A DNA stretch of 64,000 bases from an uncultured Chromatiaceae bacterium (GTDB taxonomy: Bacteria > Pseudomonadota > Gammaproteobacteria > Enterobacterales > Alteromonadaceae), in NCBI GenBank assembly GCA_937978655.1, contig CALJUX010000050.1, positions 47,400 through 111,399 on the forward strand, in the 5' to 3' direction. The first letter of the stretch is position 1; every line of letters begins with the position of its first letter. A program made the translations under genes and the position numbers. The notes below the pieces were generated by a model. The model saw only the letters and a program-made list of their open reading frames with translations, had not been told where the DNA came from and ran no database searches. Positions 16,515-25,590 of the stretch are shown piece after piece.

Positions 16515-17452
16515 CGCTCACACATTTATATTGGCTGGTCGGCGCCATTATGGCGCTGGTGGCGCTGCTGACGTTGCTGGATAAAGCGCATCCACGGCGC
16601 TTTCGCAGCGGTTTATTCTGGCTTAGTTACGCGGCGATTTTTATCGCCGGCGACTTCATGCCAACCGCTTTAGTCGGCGCTCTGGTTATCGGCATGGCGC
16701 TGCTGGCCGGTTTGGGCGGCCTTGCTGCCGGCCCCTATCAGGCACTTTCTGAAGAGAAACAACAGCAGTCCTTGCAGCGCCTTGGCAAAAAGCTGTTTAT
16801 TCCGGCGCTGGCGATCCCGGGGTTTACCTTAGTGCTGGTGTTGGTTGTCGGCCAGGTCCCTGCACTGCAATGGTTTGACGTGAAAAACCTGACGCTGCTG
16901 AGCCTTGGCGTGGCCTGCATACTGGCTTTTGCCATCGCCTGTTATCTGACGCGTGAATCACCGCGTCAGGGCGGCCTTGAAGCCAAACGTCTGCTCGAAG
17001 CAATCGGCTGGGCCTTTTTGTTGCCGCATCTGCTGGCGACCTTAGGTTTGTTGTTTAATCAGGCCGGTGTGGGTCAGATCATTGCGTCTCTTAGCAACGA
17101 CTATCTGCAGCTCGACAGCCGGCTGGCTGCCGTAACCGCTTACGCACTGGCGATGGCCGGTTTTACCGTGATTATGGGCAATGCCTTTGCCGCATTTCCG
17201 GTCATCACCGCCGGGCTTGGCATCCCACTGCTGGTGATGCAGCATCAGGCCAATCCGGCGGTGATGGCGGCTATTGGTATGTTTTGTGGGTATTGCGGCA
17301 CCTTACTGACGCCAATGGCGGCGAATTTTAATATAGTGCCGGTAGCATTATTGGGCTTAAAAGATCAGCATGCGGTGATCAAAGCGCAGGCGCCAACCGC
17401 CTTGTTATTGTTGCTGGTGAATATTGTGCTGCTGGACCAGCTGGCGTTTTAA
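16508..17452 (+). CDS. DUF979 membrane protein, probable permease half
   Basis: 314 residues, strongly hydrophobic, about nine or ten membrane segments. It has the family-like segment 'GNAFAAFPVITAGLGIPLLV' and the C-terminal 'GFCGYCGTLLTPMAANFNIVP'-type stretch. It is the usual partner of DUF969. It overlaps the DUF969 stop by 7 bases and ends 12 bases before pcp. The conserved Gly/Pro/Asn-rich helices resemble those of secondary transporters, which supports a two-subunit carrier, but this is inference. No ATPase or binding protein accompanies the pair. Confidence 0.82.
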   Translation: MLTLTHLYWLVGAIMALVALLTLLDKAHPRRFRSGLFWLSYAAIFIAGDFMPTALVGALVIGMALLAGLGGLAAGPYQALSEEKQQQSLQRLGKKLFIPALAIPGFTLVLVLVVGQVPALQWFDVKNLTLLSLGVACILAFAIACYLTRESPRQGGLEAKRLLEAIGWAFLLPHLLATLGLLFNQAGVGQIIASLSNDYLQLDSRLAAVTAYALAMAGFTVIMGNAFAAFPVITAGLGIPLLVMQHQANPAVMAAIGMFCGYCGTLLTPMAANFNIVPVALLGLKDQHAVIKAQAPTALLLLLVNIVLLDQLAF

Positions 17453-17464
17453 TCTGAGGTGAGA

Positions 17465-18115
17465 ATGAAAGTGCTATTAACCGGCTTTGAGCCTTTTGGC
17501 GGCGAAAGCAGTAACCCAAGTGCAGACGCCGTGCTGCAGCTTTGCAAGCAAAGTGCGCCTGCGGGCGTCAGCTGGCAGGCACTGATCCTGCCGGTAGAGT
17601 TTAAACGCAGCGGCGAGTTACTGCATGACGCCATCTCTCAGTTACAGCCAGATTTGGTGCTTTGTGTCGGACAAGCCGGCGGCCGCCCGGCGCTTTGTCT
17701 GGAGCAGGTGGCAATCAATCTGCTCGAAGCCCGCATCCCGGATAACAGCGGCTGGCAACCCAGCGGCGAGCCAGTCGTCAGCGCCGGTCCGGCGGCTTAT
17801 TTCAGCAATTTGCCGCTCAAAGCAATCCGCGCGCAACTGCAACAAAGCGGTATCCCGGCACAAATTTCTTATACTGCGGGCACTTATGTCTGCAATGCGC
17901 TGATGTACCAACTGCTGCATAGCCTCGCCGGCCGACCAGACCAGCCATGTCGTGGCGGTTTTATTCACATCCCTTATGCGCCGGCACAAGCGGCGAGCAA
18001 AGCCGATGCGGCCAGCATGTCCACTGCAACTGTGGTGGAAGGCTTGCGGCAACTGGTGCTGTGTTGTCAGCAACACCAGACGGACATCCAGGCAACCGCG
18101 GGCGCACTGGATTAG
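17465..18115 (+). CDS. pcp: Pyrrolidone-carboxylate peptidase (pyroglutamyl peptidase I)
   Basis: 216 residues from the ATG at 17465, preceded by GAGG 5 bases upstream; a GTG at 17459 would be inside that ribosome site. Family C15 motifs are intact: 'LLTGFEPFGG' at the N-terminus, a catalytic Glu in the following region, the catalytic Cys in 'YTAGTYVCNALMY' and the catalytic His in 'GFIHIPYAP'. The cytoplasmic enzyme removes N-terminal pyroglutamate from peptides and releases free 5-oxoproline, the substrate of PxpA. It is the last gene of the pxpA-DUF969-DUF979-pcp cluster, which ends 17 bases before a convergent gene. Confidence 0.93.
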   Translation: MKVLLTGFEPFGGESSNPSADAVLQLCKQSAPAGVSWQALILPVEFKRSGELLHDAISQLQPDLVLCVGQAGGRPALCLEQVAINLLEARIPDNSGWQPSGEPVVSAGPAAYFSNLPLKAIRAQLQQSGIPAQISYTAGTYVCNALMYQLLHSLAGRPDQPCRGGFIHIPYAPAQAASKADAASMSTATVVEGLRQLVLCCQQHQTDIQATAGALD

Positions 18116-18131
18116 CGGGCCGACACAAAGC

Positions 18132-18857
18132 TCAGCCCTGTGCCGCCTGCTCTTTTTTTAGCAGCTCATGCACTGTGACAAAGCGGTACCCCTGCGCTTT
18201 TAACCGGCGGATAATCTCCGGCACCGCCTGCATCGTTGCCGCCCGGCTGTCGTACATCACATGCAGCAGGATAATAGAACCAGGTCTGGTTTGTTTGACG
18301 GTATGGTCCGCCAGCGCCTGCGGGTCTTTGGCTATCTTCGGGAAATTCTCCGGCGCCACATCCCAGGTTACGCTAACCCGATGATGTTTCATCAGATACC
18401 AGGGCAATAGCAGCAATTTTTTGCCATAGGGCGGCCGAAAATAAATCACCCCATCAACGCCTTGCTGGCGCAGTAATTCGTCGGTTTGTTCTAACTCTGC
18501 GCTGATGTAAGACGGCGTTTTAAAAATCAGTCGCTGATGGTGGTAGCTGTGGTTGCCGACCTGATGGCCAGCGGCAAGAATTTTCCCTGTTAAGTCAGGA
18601 TGTTGTGCAACCTCGTGCCCGGTCAGAAAAAAAGTTGCCTGGATCTGTTCGCTTTGCAGAATTTGCAGAATTTGTTCGGTTTTGCCTGGTGTTGGGCCAT
18701 CATCAAAGGTCAGCGCTATCCATTTGTCGTTAATTTCTGCCCGGTGTTTCAGCTCGCCAAACAGCTGAAAATCCGGCATGGCGCTGAGACGCCAGACTCC
18801 GGCGACACTGAATAACACCAGCACCAAAATAAACATAAGATGGGTTTGCACACGCAT
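18132..18857 (-). CDS. Polysaccharide deacetylase family protein (CE4), membrane-anchored
   Basis: 241 residues. An N-terminal hydrophobic segment (residues 8-24) serves as signal or anchor. The NodB homology domain follows, with motif 1 'ALTFDDGP' (catalytic Asp and metal Asp), motif 2 'GNHSYHH' (H-S-x-x-H metal ligands), motif 3 'YFRPPYGK', and the later 'ILLHV' motif. Such enzymes remove acetyl groups from cell-surface sugars such as peptidoglycan GlcNAc or exopolysaccharides in the periplasm. The natural substrate cannot be told here. Convergent with pcp; no co-transcribed polysaccharide genes. Confidence 0.85.
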   Translation of the reverse strand: MRVQTHLMFILVLVLFSVAGVWRLSAMPDFQLFGELKHRAEINDKWIALTFDDGPTPGKTEQILQILQSEQIQATFFLTGHEVAQHPDLTGKILAAGHQVGNHSYHHQRLIFKTPSYISAELEQTDELLRQQGVDGVIYFRPPYGKKLLLLPWYLMKHHRVSVTWDVAPENFPKIAKDPQALADHTVKQTRPGSIILLHVMYDSRAATMQAVPEIIRRLKAQGYRFVTVHELLKKEQAAQG

Positions 18858-18970
18858 GCCCGTTCCCTCTGTGTCCTGCCTGGACTTCTTGTGATTTTGT
18901 GCTGCGTCGCAGCCAGAATTTGGGCGTAAACTTAAGCATAAGTTGTGCCATACAAAGGGAAAAGTGGCAA

Positions 18971-19010
18971 CAGGCCGGGCTGGCTGGTGTGATTCAGCCA
19001 GCCCGGCCTG
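18971..19010. repeat. Perfect 16-bp stem hairpin downstream of the CPA2 antiporter gene
   Basis: Arms 18971-18986 and 18995-19010 are exact reverse complements (CAGGCCGGGCTGGCTG in the left arm) with an 8-base loop. On the minus strand the stem is followed by TTGCCACTTTT, so it may terminate the antiporter transcript. The plus side has only TTT. The GC-rich long stem also resembles REP-type elements. No second copy was noticed in this window. Confidence 0.6.
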
Positions 19011-19087
19011 TTTAAAGTTAATTATTGCTGTCCCCGCTCGCTGTCTCTGTATAAAAAACTGACAGCCGCCACAGCGAGCTGTTGGGT

Positions 19088-20635
19088 TCAGCCCGGTAAA
19101 CTGATGTGCTGGCGCACCCGTTCGGCGAGGCCCAATCCTGCTTCAGACATAGTCAGGTAAGTATGATCCGCCCCAGCCGCCATCACCTTACTGGCTTCAT
19201 CCTGCTGCATCGAATGCGACACTATCAGACCGGCAAAACCGGAGGCCCGTAATTTCTGCGTCGCAATCAGCTTCGCTTCACTGTCGCTTAAACACAGGAT
19301 CACCGCTTTGATCCGGCCTAAATCCAGCCCTTGCCAGAACACCTGATCTTCTGCGTCGGCAAACAACACGTTGTCACCACGCTCCTGATATTGCCGCACC
19401 CGTGCCGGGTCAGAATCAAGCCCAACCAGATGGGTTTTATGCTTGAGATAATCATAAGCTGCGCCACCAGTGCGGCCCATGCCCATAATTAACACTTCGG
19501 CATCGCCGAGCGTGACCGGCTGCTCATCCGGGTGATGGATGTTGCGTTCCAGCGGGATCAACCGATGTGATAAACGTTCATACAGCGGATGGGCGTAGCG
19601 GTTGAGCGGCGCCGAAATAACAAAAGACAAGGCTACAGTTAATGCCAGCGGAATTAAAAACTGTGGCATCGCGACGCTGGCGACAATCAGCGCAAACTCG
19701 CTGTAATTGCTGAGCGTGAGGCCAGATAAAAAAGCGCTGCGGGCGCGTAATTTAAACAGCACTAACAGGGCAAAAAACAAGGCGGCTTTGAGCGGTAACA
19801 ACGCCGACATCACCACGGCAAACCACCAGGCTGACACATCCGGCAAACCGCCTAAACCAATTTGCAGGAAAAAGCCGACCAGAAAAAACTCTTTTAAACT
19901 CCACAGCGTTTTGGACAATTCCCCGGCTCTCGGGTGCTTGGCAAGCAATGCGCCAAACACCAGTGCGCCCAGTTCTGAACTGAGCCCGACCGCATGAAAG
20001 CCCATCCCGCCCACCACCACAGCCAGCAGCACGCCAAACAGAATTTGCAAATCATCGTGGCCGGTTAAATCCAATAACTTAAACAGCAATGGCCGCAGTA
20101 ATGGTACGCCTAGCACTGCTAAAGCCCAATAGGATGGCGTCACGCCACTGGAAAAACTTAACATCGCCATCGCAATCAGGTCCTGCACCACCAGGATCCC
20201 GACCGCAACCCGGCCGTGAAACGCGCGGATCTCGCGCTTCCCTTCCAACACCTTGGCAGCTAAAACCGTCGACGAAAATGCCAGTGCGGCGCCCAGCATC
20301 AGCGCATAAAACCAGCTGGTATCAACAGCCAGCCAGATGACCGGCGCATACAACAATGCCGACAAGGCAAAATGCAGCAAACTGCCGCCGAGCACTTCCG
20401 GTTTCAGCAGACTGCGCACATTCAGTTTGAGGCCCACAGTGAATAACAGCAGCAACACACCTAAATGCGCCACATGCTCAATGATGGCGTTGCCTTGCGG
20501 TAACTCCAAAGTTTTTGTACTGGCGGTGATGGCAAAACCGGCAGCCAGATAACCAATCAACGGCGGCAGACCACAAAGCCGTACCAACATGCCGAGGCTA
20601 AAAGCGAACCCAATCCAGACGGCTTCTAAAATCAA
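19088..20635 (-). CDS. CPA2 family monovalent cation:proton antiporter with TrkA-N domain
   Basis: 515 residues. Residues 1-370 form about 12 membrane helices of the Na+/H+ exchanger (KefB/YbaL) fold, including 'PPLIGYLAAGF' and 'AALAFSSTVLAAKVLEGKRE', which carry the conserved pore features. The C-terminus is a Rossmann nucleotide-binding TrkA-N domain beginning 'EVLIMGMGRTGG' (about residue 398), which usually gates transport in response to NAD(H) or glutathione. It is shorter than KefB/KefC and lacks a separate KefF/KefG-type quinone reductase gene beside it, so K+ versus Na+ specificity is open. Likely an inner-membrane potassium/proton antiporter. Confidence 0.85.
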   Translation of the reverse strand: MILEAVWIGFAFSLGMLVRLCGLPPLIGYLAAGFAITASTKTLELPQGNAIIEHVAHLGVLLLLFTVGLKLNVRSLLKPEVLGGSLLHFALSALLYAPVIWLAVDTSWFYALMLGAALAFSSTVLAAKVLEGKREIRAFHGRVAVGILVVQDLIAMAMLSFSSGVTPSYWALAVLGVPLLRPLLFKLLDLTGHDDLQILFGVLLAVVVGGMGFHAVGLSSELGALVFGALLAKHPRAGELSKTLWSLKEFFLVGFFLQIGLGGLPDVSAWWFAVVMSALLPLKAALFFALLVLFKLRARSAFLSGLTLSNYSEFALIVASVAMPQFLIPLALTVALSFVISAPLNRYAHPLYERLSHRLIPLERNIHHPDEQPVTLGDAEVLIMGMGRTGGAAYDYLKHKTHLVGLDSDPARVRQYQERGDNVLFADAEDQVFWQGLDLGRIKAVILCLSDSEAKLIATQKLRASGFAGLIVSHSMQQDEASKVMAAGADHTYLTMSEAGLGLAERVRQHISLPG

Positions 20636-20712
20636 TACGATCTCCTTGTCTTGGTTATTTTTTTAGTGTGTCAGGAACATTCGCCGCCAACAAGTTCTGC
20701 CATTGCGCCAAA

Positions 20713-20964
20713 TCAACTGAGCCGGCTTTGTTTTTTCAGCGCCAGCGCCTGTTTCGCCTGTTGCCACTCCTGTGAAGTGATCGCAGTGACCGGGCTTTGC
20801 TGCGCGTCAACCTGCTGACGCCGCGCCGCACAGCGCGCAATGATTTGCAGTTGCTCTGCTTCCGGCCTTTTATTCCAGTCCACTATCTCCTCAATATGGC
20901 GATAGCAGCCGGTACAAATTTTATCGTTGTTGAGTTTACAACAGGCAACACAAGGTGAATCCAT
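20713..20964 (-). CDS. DUF1289 family small Cys-rich protein
   Basis: 83 residues. The N-terminus 'SPCVACCKLNNDKICTGCYRHIEEI' has the conserved Cys spacing of DUF1289 (Cys5, Cys8, Cys17, Cys20), followed by the 'EIVDWNKRPEAEQ' segment typical of the family. A metal or Fe-S role is commonly supposed because of the four cysteines, but function is unknown. It is probably a separate short transcript upstream of the antiporter. The 267 bases before the divergent 21232 gene hold a short GCGCCTG/CAGGCGC palindrome near 21117 and nothing else I can name. Confidence 0.8.
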   Translation of the reverse strand: MDSPCVACCKLNNDKICTGCYRHIEEIVDWNKRPEAEQLQIIARCAARRQQVDAQQSPVTAITSQEWQQAKQALALKKQSRLS

Positions 20965-21231
20965 CAGGGCCTCCGACAGCTTTGCGGTGATTATGCCAAA
21001 ATTTTGCCGGCTTGGCCCGCGTCAAACCGCCTTCTGAACTCGCTAAGAAGTTTGGTACGGCATTCGGTACTGTTCCTGCAGCCGCAAAAAAAAGGCCTGA
21101 CGTTTGTCGCTGAGCAGCGCCTGACAGGCGCAGGTTCGCAGGCTCCCTCTTACATTCCATGGCCGGCTGTGGCAGTTTGAAACTTTACCTCCACAGATCT
21201 GCCAAAGCAGACCGCAAACCCAGGGACTTCT

Positions 21232-24200
21232 ATGAACAAATGGTATACGAACAAATGGCAACCAGCCTTACTGGCACTTTGTGTCAGCGCAGCTTTTACT
21301 CAGGCGCAGGCCGCTGACAAAAAAGCGCAATGGGACGTGAACGCCCCACAAGGTAAATTCGAAACGGTGCAAATTAATACCGACAGCGGCACCTGGATGA
21401 ATGTGGATGTAAGTCCCGATGGCAAAACTCTGGTGTTTGATCTGCTGGGAGACATTTACACCATGCCGGTCAGCGGCGGCACGGCCAAACGCCTGACCTC
21501 CGATATCGGCTGGCAAATGCAGCCAAGCTTCAGCCCGGATGGCAAATTTATCACTTACACCTCGGATGAAGGCGGCGGCGACAATATCTGGCTGATGAAC
21601 GCCGACGGCAGCAATGCCCATGCGGTGACCGAAGAAACTTTCCGCCTGCTGAACAGCCCGGCCTGGAGCCCAGACGGCGAATTTATCGTCGCGCGTAAAC
21701 ATTTTACCAATACCCGTTCTTTAGGCGCCGGTGAAGTCTGGATGTACCATAAATCCGGCGGCAATGGCGTGATGCTGACCGAAAAAGCCAATGATGAGAA
21801 AGATTTAGGCGAACCGGCTTTTTCACCGGACGGCAAATATGTCTATTTCTCGCAGGACGACACGCCAGGCAAAACCTTCCACTACAGTAAAGATTCCGAG
21901 CAAGGCATTTATGTCATCAAACGCTTTGAACGTGAAACTGGCAAGATTGAAGTGTTGTTAGAAGGCGCCGGTGGTGCTATTCGCCCGACGCCGTCGCCGG
22001 ACGGTAAGTTCCTCGCGTACATCCGCCGGGTCGATTTCCAGACCACTTTGATGCTGTATAACTTAGAGTCTGGTGAAACCACGGAGCTGTACGGCAAGCT
22101 CGACCGCGATATGCAAGAAACCTGGGCCATTCATGGCGTTTATCCGCAAATGAGCTGGACGCCGGACAACAAAGCCATTGTGTTCTGGGCCGGCGGTAAA
22201 ATTCAGCAACTGAATGTCGCCAGTAAACAAGTCGCCGCTATCCCGTTTAAAGTGGATGTGGAGAAAAAAATCCAGCAAGCGGTGCGTTTCAAACAGGATC
22301 TGGACCACAACAACATCGACGTAAAAATGCTGCGTTTTGTGCAGGCCTCACCAGATGGCAACACTGTGGTGTATTCAGCACTCGGCCATTTGTACAAAGT
22401 CGCCGCCAAAAGCGGTAAACCGCAACGCCTGACCGCGCAAAACGAACATTTTGAACTGTACCCGTCTTTTTCCCGCGATGGCAAAAAACTGGTGTATGTC
22501 AGCTGGCATGACCAACAGCAAGGTCAGATTAAAGTCATTGATTTAACGACTAATCAAATCAGCACTGTCGTCAGCGCACCGGGTAAATATCTGGAACCTT
22601 CGTTCAGCCCGGATGGTAAAACGCTGGTGTTCCGCAAAGGTGGCGCTGGCAGTCTGCTCGACAAACGCTGGTCATTAAACACTGGTATTTACACAGTGCC
22701 TGCTGCCGGCGGCGAGCTGAAACTGGTGAGCCGCAACGGTTTTGCGCCGCATTTCGCTGAGCGTAACGACCGGATTTTTGCCATGGATTATGGCCAGTCG
22801 CCGACGTTACTGGCGATTGATCTTGCCACCGAAACCCAGCGCCCCCTTTACAGTGCCAAATACGGTACTGAATTTAAAGTATCGCCGGATGGCAAATATG
22901 TCGCTTTCGCTGACCGCTTTAAAGTGTATGTCACGCCATTTGCCGAGCGCGGCGCTTCAATTGACATCAGCGGCAGCGACACCCAGTTCCCGGTGCGGCA
23001 GCTTTCTGTACGCGCCGGTGAGAACATCAGCTGGAGCGGCAACAGCAAACAGCTGTACTGGAACTTAGGCCCTGAGCTTTATCACGCCAATTTAAGCAGC
23101 GTGTTTGACGTCGGCAGCGACAAAGCCGCTGACAAGTTTAAAGTCGCCAACGGTCAGAATATCAGCTTCACCACGCCGGCTTATCAGGCGCAGGGTGTGG
23201 TGGCTTTTGTTGGCGGCCAGGTCATCACCATGCAAGGCGATAAAGTCATCGAAGACGGCGTGGTGTTGGTGGAAGGCAATAAGATCAAAGCCGTTGGCTC
23301 TGCCGGCGAGGTGAAAGTGCCAGCCGGCGCCCAAATCATCGATATCAAAGGCAAAACCCTGATGCCAGGCCTGTTTGATGCGCACGCGCACGGCAGTCAG
23401 GGCGTGAATCAGATCATCCCGCATCAAAGCTATATCAACTATGCGTCGCTGGCGCTTGGTGTCACCAGTATCCACGACCCGTCGAACGATACGCAGGAGA
23501 TTTTCACCGCCAGCGAAATGCAAAAAACCGGGCAAATTGTGGGCCCGCGCATCTTCTCCACCGGCACTATTTTGTACGGCGCTTATGGTGCGGGTTATAC
23601 CTCGCATGTCGACAGTCTGGACGATGCCAAATTCCATTTGGAACGTTTAAAGAAAGTCGGCGCCTTCTCGGTGAAAAGCTACAACCAGCCACGGCGCAAT
23701 CAACGTCAGCAAATCATTGAAGCGGCGCGTGAACTGAACATGATGGTGGTGCCGGAAGGCGGCTCACTGCTGCAGCACAACCTCAGCATGGCGGTCGATG
23801 GCCACACCACGCTGGAGCACTCGCTGCCAGCGGCCACACTGTATGACGATGTCAAACAGCTGTGGCGCGCCACCAAAACCGCCTACACGCCAACCTTAGT
23901 GGTGGCGTATGGCGGCATCTGGGGCGAAAACTACTGGTACGACAAAACTGAAGTGTGGAAACACCCTCGCCTGTCGAAATATGTGCCGATGGATGAATTA
24001 CGCCCACGCAGTATGCGCCGGCCGACCGCACCGGATTCGCACTACAACCATTTCAGCATTGCGAAAATGGCGAAGGAGCTCAGTGACGAAGGTGTGATCA
24101 CCAATATCGGCGCACACGGTCAGCGTGAAAGTTTAGGTGCGCACTGGGAAATTTGGATGTTCGCCCAGGGCGGTATGAGCCCGCTGCAGGCACTGAAAAC

Positions 24201-24432
24201 TGCCACTATCAACCCGGCGAAAACCTTTGGGATGGACCATCAGTTGGGCTCCGTCGAAACCGGTAAACTGGCCGACCTGATTGTGATCGACGGCAACCCG
24301 CTGGCGGACATCCGCCAGAGTGACCGGGTGCAATACACCATGGTCAATGGTCGCTTGTTTGATGCGGAATCAATGAATGAACTGAACGGTCAGCAACAAC
24401 AACGCCTGTCGTTTTACTTTGAAAAACGTTAA
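21232..24432 (+). CDS. Exported TolB-propeller/amidohydrolase fusion protein
   Basis: 1066 residues with a signal peptide ending 'TQAQA-ADKK' (about residue 27). Residues 40-640 contain repeated 'FSPDGK/VSPDGK' PD40 blades, a TolB/DPP-like beta-propeller. Residues 650-1050 are a metal-dependent amidohydrolase. The H-x-H metal pair is in 'GLFDAHAHG' (about 716-719), a Lys at about 813 ('SVKSYNQ') is a candidate carboxylated ligand, and His occurs in 'HTTLEHS' (about 857) and 'GAHGQ' (about 959). Such proteins are annotated as periplasmic amidohydrolases, perhaps acting on cyclic imides or peptides; the substrate is unknown. It has its own AGGGA ribosome site and a strong terminator at the end. 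It stands alone. Confidence 0.82.
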   Translation: MNKWYTNKWQPALLALCVSAAFTQAQAADKKAQWDVNAPQGKFETVQINTDSGTWMNVDVSPDGKTLVFDLLGDIYTMPVSGGTAKRLTSDIGWQMQPSFSPDGKFITYTSDEGGGDNIWLMNADGSNAHAVTEETFRLLNSPAWSPDGEFIVARKHFTNTRSLGAGEVWMYHKSGGNGVMLTEKANDEKDLGEPAFSPDGKYVYFSQDDTPGKTFHYSKDSEQGIYVIKRFERETGKIEVLLEGAGGAIRPTPSPDGKFLAYIRRVDFQTTLMLYNLESGETTELYGKLDRDMQETWAIHGVYPQMSWTPDNKAIVFWAGGKIQQLNVASKQVAAIPFKVDVEKKIQQAVRFKQDLDHNNIDVKMLRFVQASPDGNTVVYSALGHLYKVAAKSGKPQRLTAQNEHFELYPSFSRDGKKLVYVSWHDQQQGQIKVIDLTTNQISTVVSAPGKYLEPSFSPDGKTLVFRKGGAGSLLDKRWSLNTGIYTVPAAGGELKLVSRNGFAPHFAERNDRIFAMDYGQSPTLLAIDLATETQRPLYSAKYGTEFKVSPDGKYVAFADRFKVYVTPFAERGASIDISGSDTQFPVRQLSVRAGENISWSGNSKQLYWNLGPELYHANLSSVFDVGSDKAADKFKVANGQNISFTTPAYQAQGVVAFVGGQVITMQGDKVIEDGVVLVEGNKIKAVGSAGEVKVPAGAQIIDIKGKTLMPGLFDAHAHGSQGVNQIIPHQSYINYASLALGVTSIHDPSNDTQEIFTASEMQKTGQIVGPRIFSTGTILYGAYGAGYTSHVDSLDDAKFHLERLKKVGAFSVKSYNQPRRNQRQQIIEAARELNMMVVPEGGSLLQHNLSMAVDGHTTLEHSLPAATLYDDVKQLWRATKTAYTPTLVVAYGGIWGENYWYDKTEVWKHPRLSKYVPMDELRPRSMRRPTAPDSHYNHFSIAKMAKELSDEGVITNIGAHGQRESLGAHWEIWMFAQGGMSPLQALKTATINPAKTFGMDHQLGSVETGKLADLIVIDGNPLADIRQSDRVQYTMVNGRLFDAESMNELNGQQQQRLSFYFEKR

Positions 24433-24453
24433 GAAAGGCCTTTAAGTCATCGC

Positions 24454-24482
24454 AAAACGCCGGCATGTGCCGGCGTTTTCTT
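24454..24482 (+). terminator. Intrinsic terminator after the amidohydrolase gene
   Basis: Twelve-base arms AAAACGCCGGCA (24454-24465) and TGCCGGCGTTTT (24468-24479) form a near loopless stem that ends in a T-tract (TTTTCTTTCT). Confidence 0.85.
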
Positions 24483-24575
24483 TCTATTTCCTGCAAGCAT
24501 TTGCGGCTTTTAATGCGCTTTTTTATCGACAGCTCCGGATTTATGCTGCGGACTCTTGATTAAACGGAGCGCTTT

Positions 24576-25352
24576 ATGTCTGCAACCCACTCACTGCCGA
24601 TGTTTTTTATTGGCCATGGCAGCCCGATGAATGCGCTGGAGTCTAACCGCTGGACAACAACGTGGCGCCAGCAGGTTGCTGCGCTCAAACCCAAAGCTAT
24701 TTTGATGATTTCTGCCCATTGGGATAAACCAGGGCTGCGTGTACTGACAGACCCAAATCCACGCACTATTCATGATTTTGGTGGTTTTCCGCCAGAGTTA
24801 TATCAGCAGCACTACCCGGCGCCGGGTTCTCCGGCACTGGCTGCATTGCTGCTCGAGTTATTAGCCGATGACGGCGCGGTCGCTGACAGTCAGTGGGGTT
24901 TTGACCACGGCGCCTGGTCGGTGCTTTGTCATGTTTTTCCGGCAGCCGATGTGCCTGTGGTACAGCTCTCTATCGACAGTCGTAAAGATGCGGCCTGGCA
25001 TTTAGCGCTTGGCAAAAAATTGGCGGTTTTGCGTGAAGAAGGCGTGCTGATCATGGCTTCCGGCAACATTGTGCACAACTTGCGATTATTGGATTGGCGC
25101 GACGGCCCGGCGCCACACTGGGCAGTGCAATTTTTACAGCAGGTACAAAGCCGTATCGACAGTGGCGACTGGCAGAAACTCATGAATTACCGCAGCTGGG
25201 GTGAGGCGGCAGCGCTCGCCGTGCCGCACCCGGACCACTTACTGCCACTGTTTTATCTGCTCGGTGCTGCCAATACCGCAGAGCCAAGGCAGTGGTTTAA
25301 TCAAGACTTTACGCTGGGTAATCTCGCCATGCATAGTTTGCAGATTGGCTAA
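24576..25352 (+). CDS. ygiD: DODA-type extradiol aromatic-ring dioxygenase (YgiD-like)
   Basis: 258 residues, the family length. The class III extradiol (LigB-like) fold is shown by 'FFIGHGSPMNAL' (His14, a metal ligand), 'MISAHWDKPG', 'TIHDFGGFPPELY', 'FDHGAWSVL' and 'MASGNIVHNLR' with its conserved His. Plant DODA and E. coli YgiD cleave 4,5 of DOPA; the bacterial physiological substrate is uncertain. The ATG follows a GGAG site 7 bases upstream. It is monocistronic on the plus strand and convergent with the next gene, 7 bases away. Confidence 0.88.
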   Translation: MSATHSLPMFFIGHGSPMNALESNRWTTTWRQQVAALKPKAILMISAHWDKPGLRVLTDPNPRTIHDFGGFPPELYQQHYPAPGSPALAALLLELLADDGAVADSQWGFDHGAWSVLCHVFPAADVPVVQLSIDSRKDAAWHLALGKKLAVLREEGVLIMASGNIVHNLRLLDWRDGPAPHWAVQFLQQVQSRIDSGDWQKLMNYRSWGEAAALAVPHPDHLLPLFYLLGAANTAEPRQWFNQDFTLGNLAMHSLQIG

Positions 25353-25359
25353 TCTGGCG

Positions 25360-25590
25360 CTATAACCGCGCCAGTTTACGTTTCTCTTCCAGACGCTCGG
25401 CTGCGTTGCTCCACTGTTCAAGCGTCACATCCTGTTGCAGCATGGCTTTGCTCAGCGCCGGCTGAGGCGCCAGAATGGCGGGTTTTGGCAATAGCAGCGT
25501 CACAACAGCATCGAGCAACGCGATAGCGCAAAAACCTGCAACAAAATAGCCGGCCGCTACTTTTTGTTGTTTTGTTGGGTGCCAAGCCAT
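25360..25590 (-). CDS. Small hypothetical single-pass membrane protein
   Basis: 76 residues from the ATG at 25588-25590, preceded by AGAGGT 7 bases upstream. A longer frame to 25611 lacks a better site. One membrane helix (about residues 14-34, 'YFVAGFCAIALLDAVVTLLL') is followed by a charged soluble tail 'RLEEKRKLARL'. Not recognised. It overlaps the end of the upstream gene by 34 bases and is last in a probable three-gene operon (GNAT, unknown, this). Confidence 0.6.
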   Translation of the reverse strand: MAWHPTKQQKVAAGYFVAGFCAIALLDAVVTLLLPKPAILAPQPALSKAMLQQDVTLEQWSNAAERLEEKRKLARL

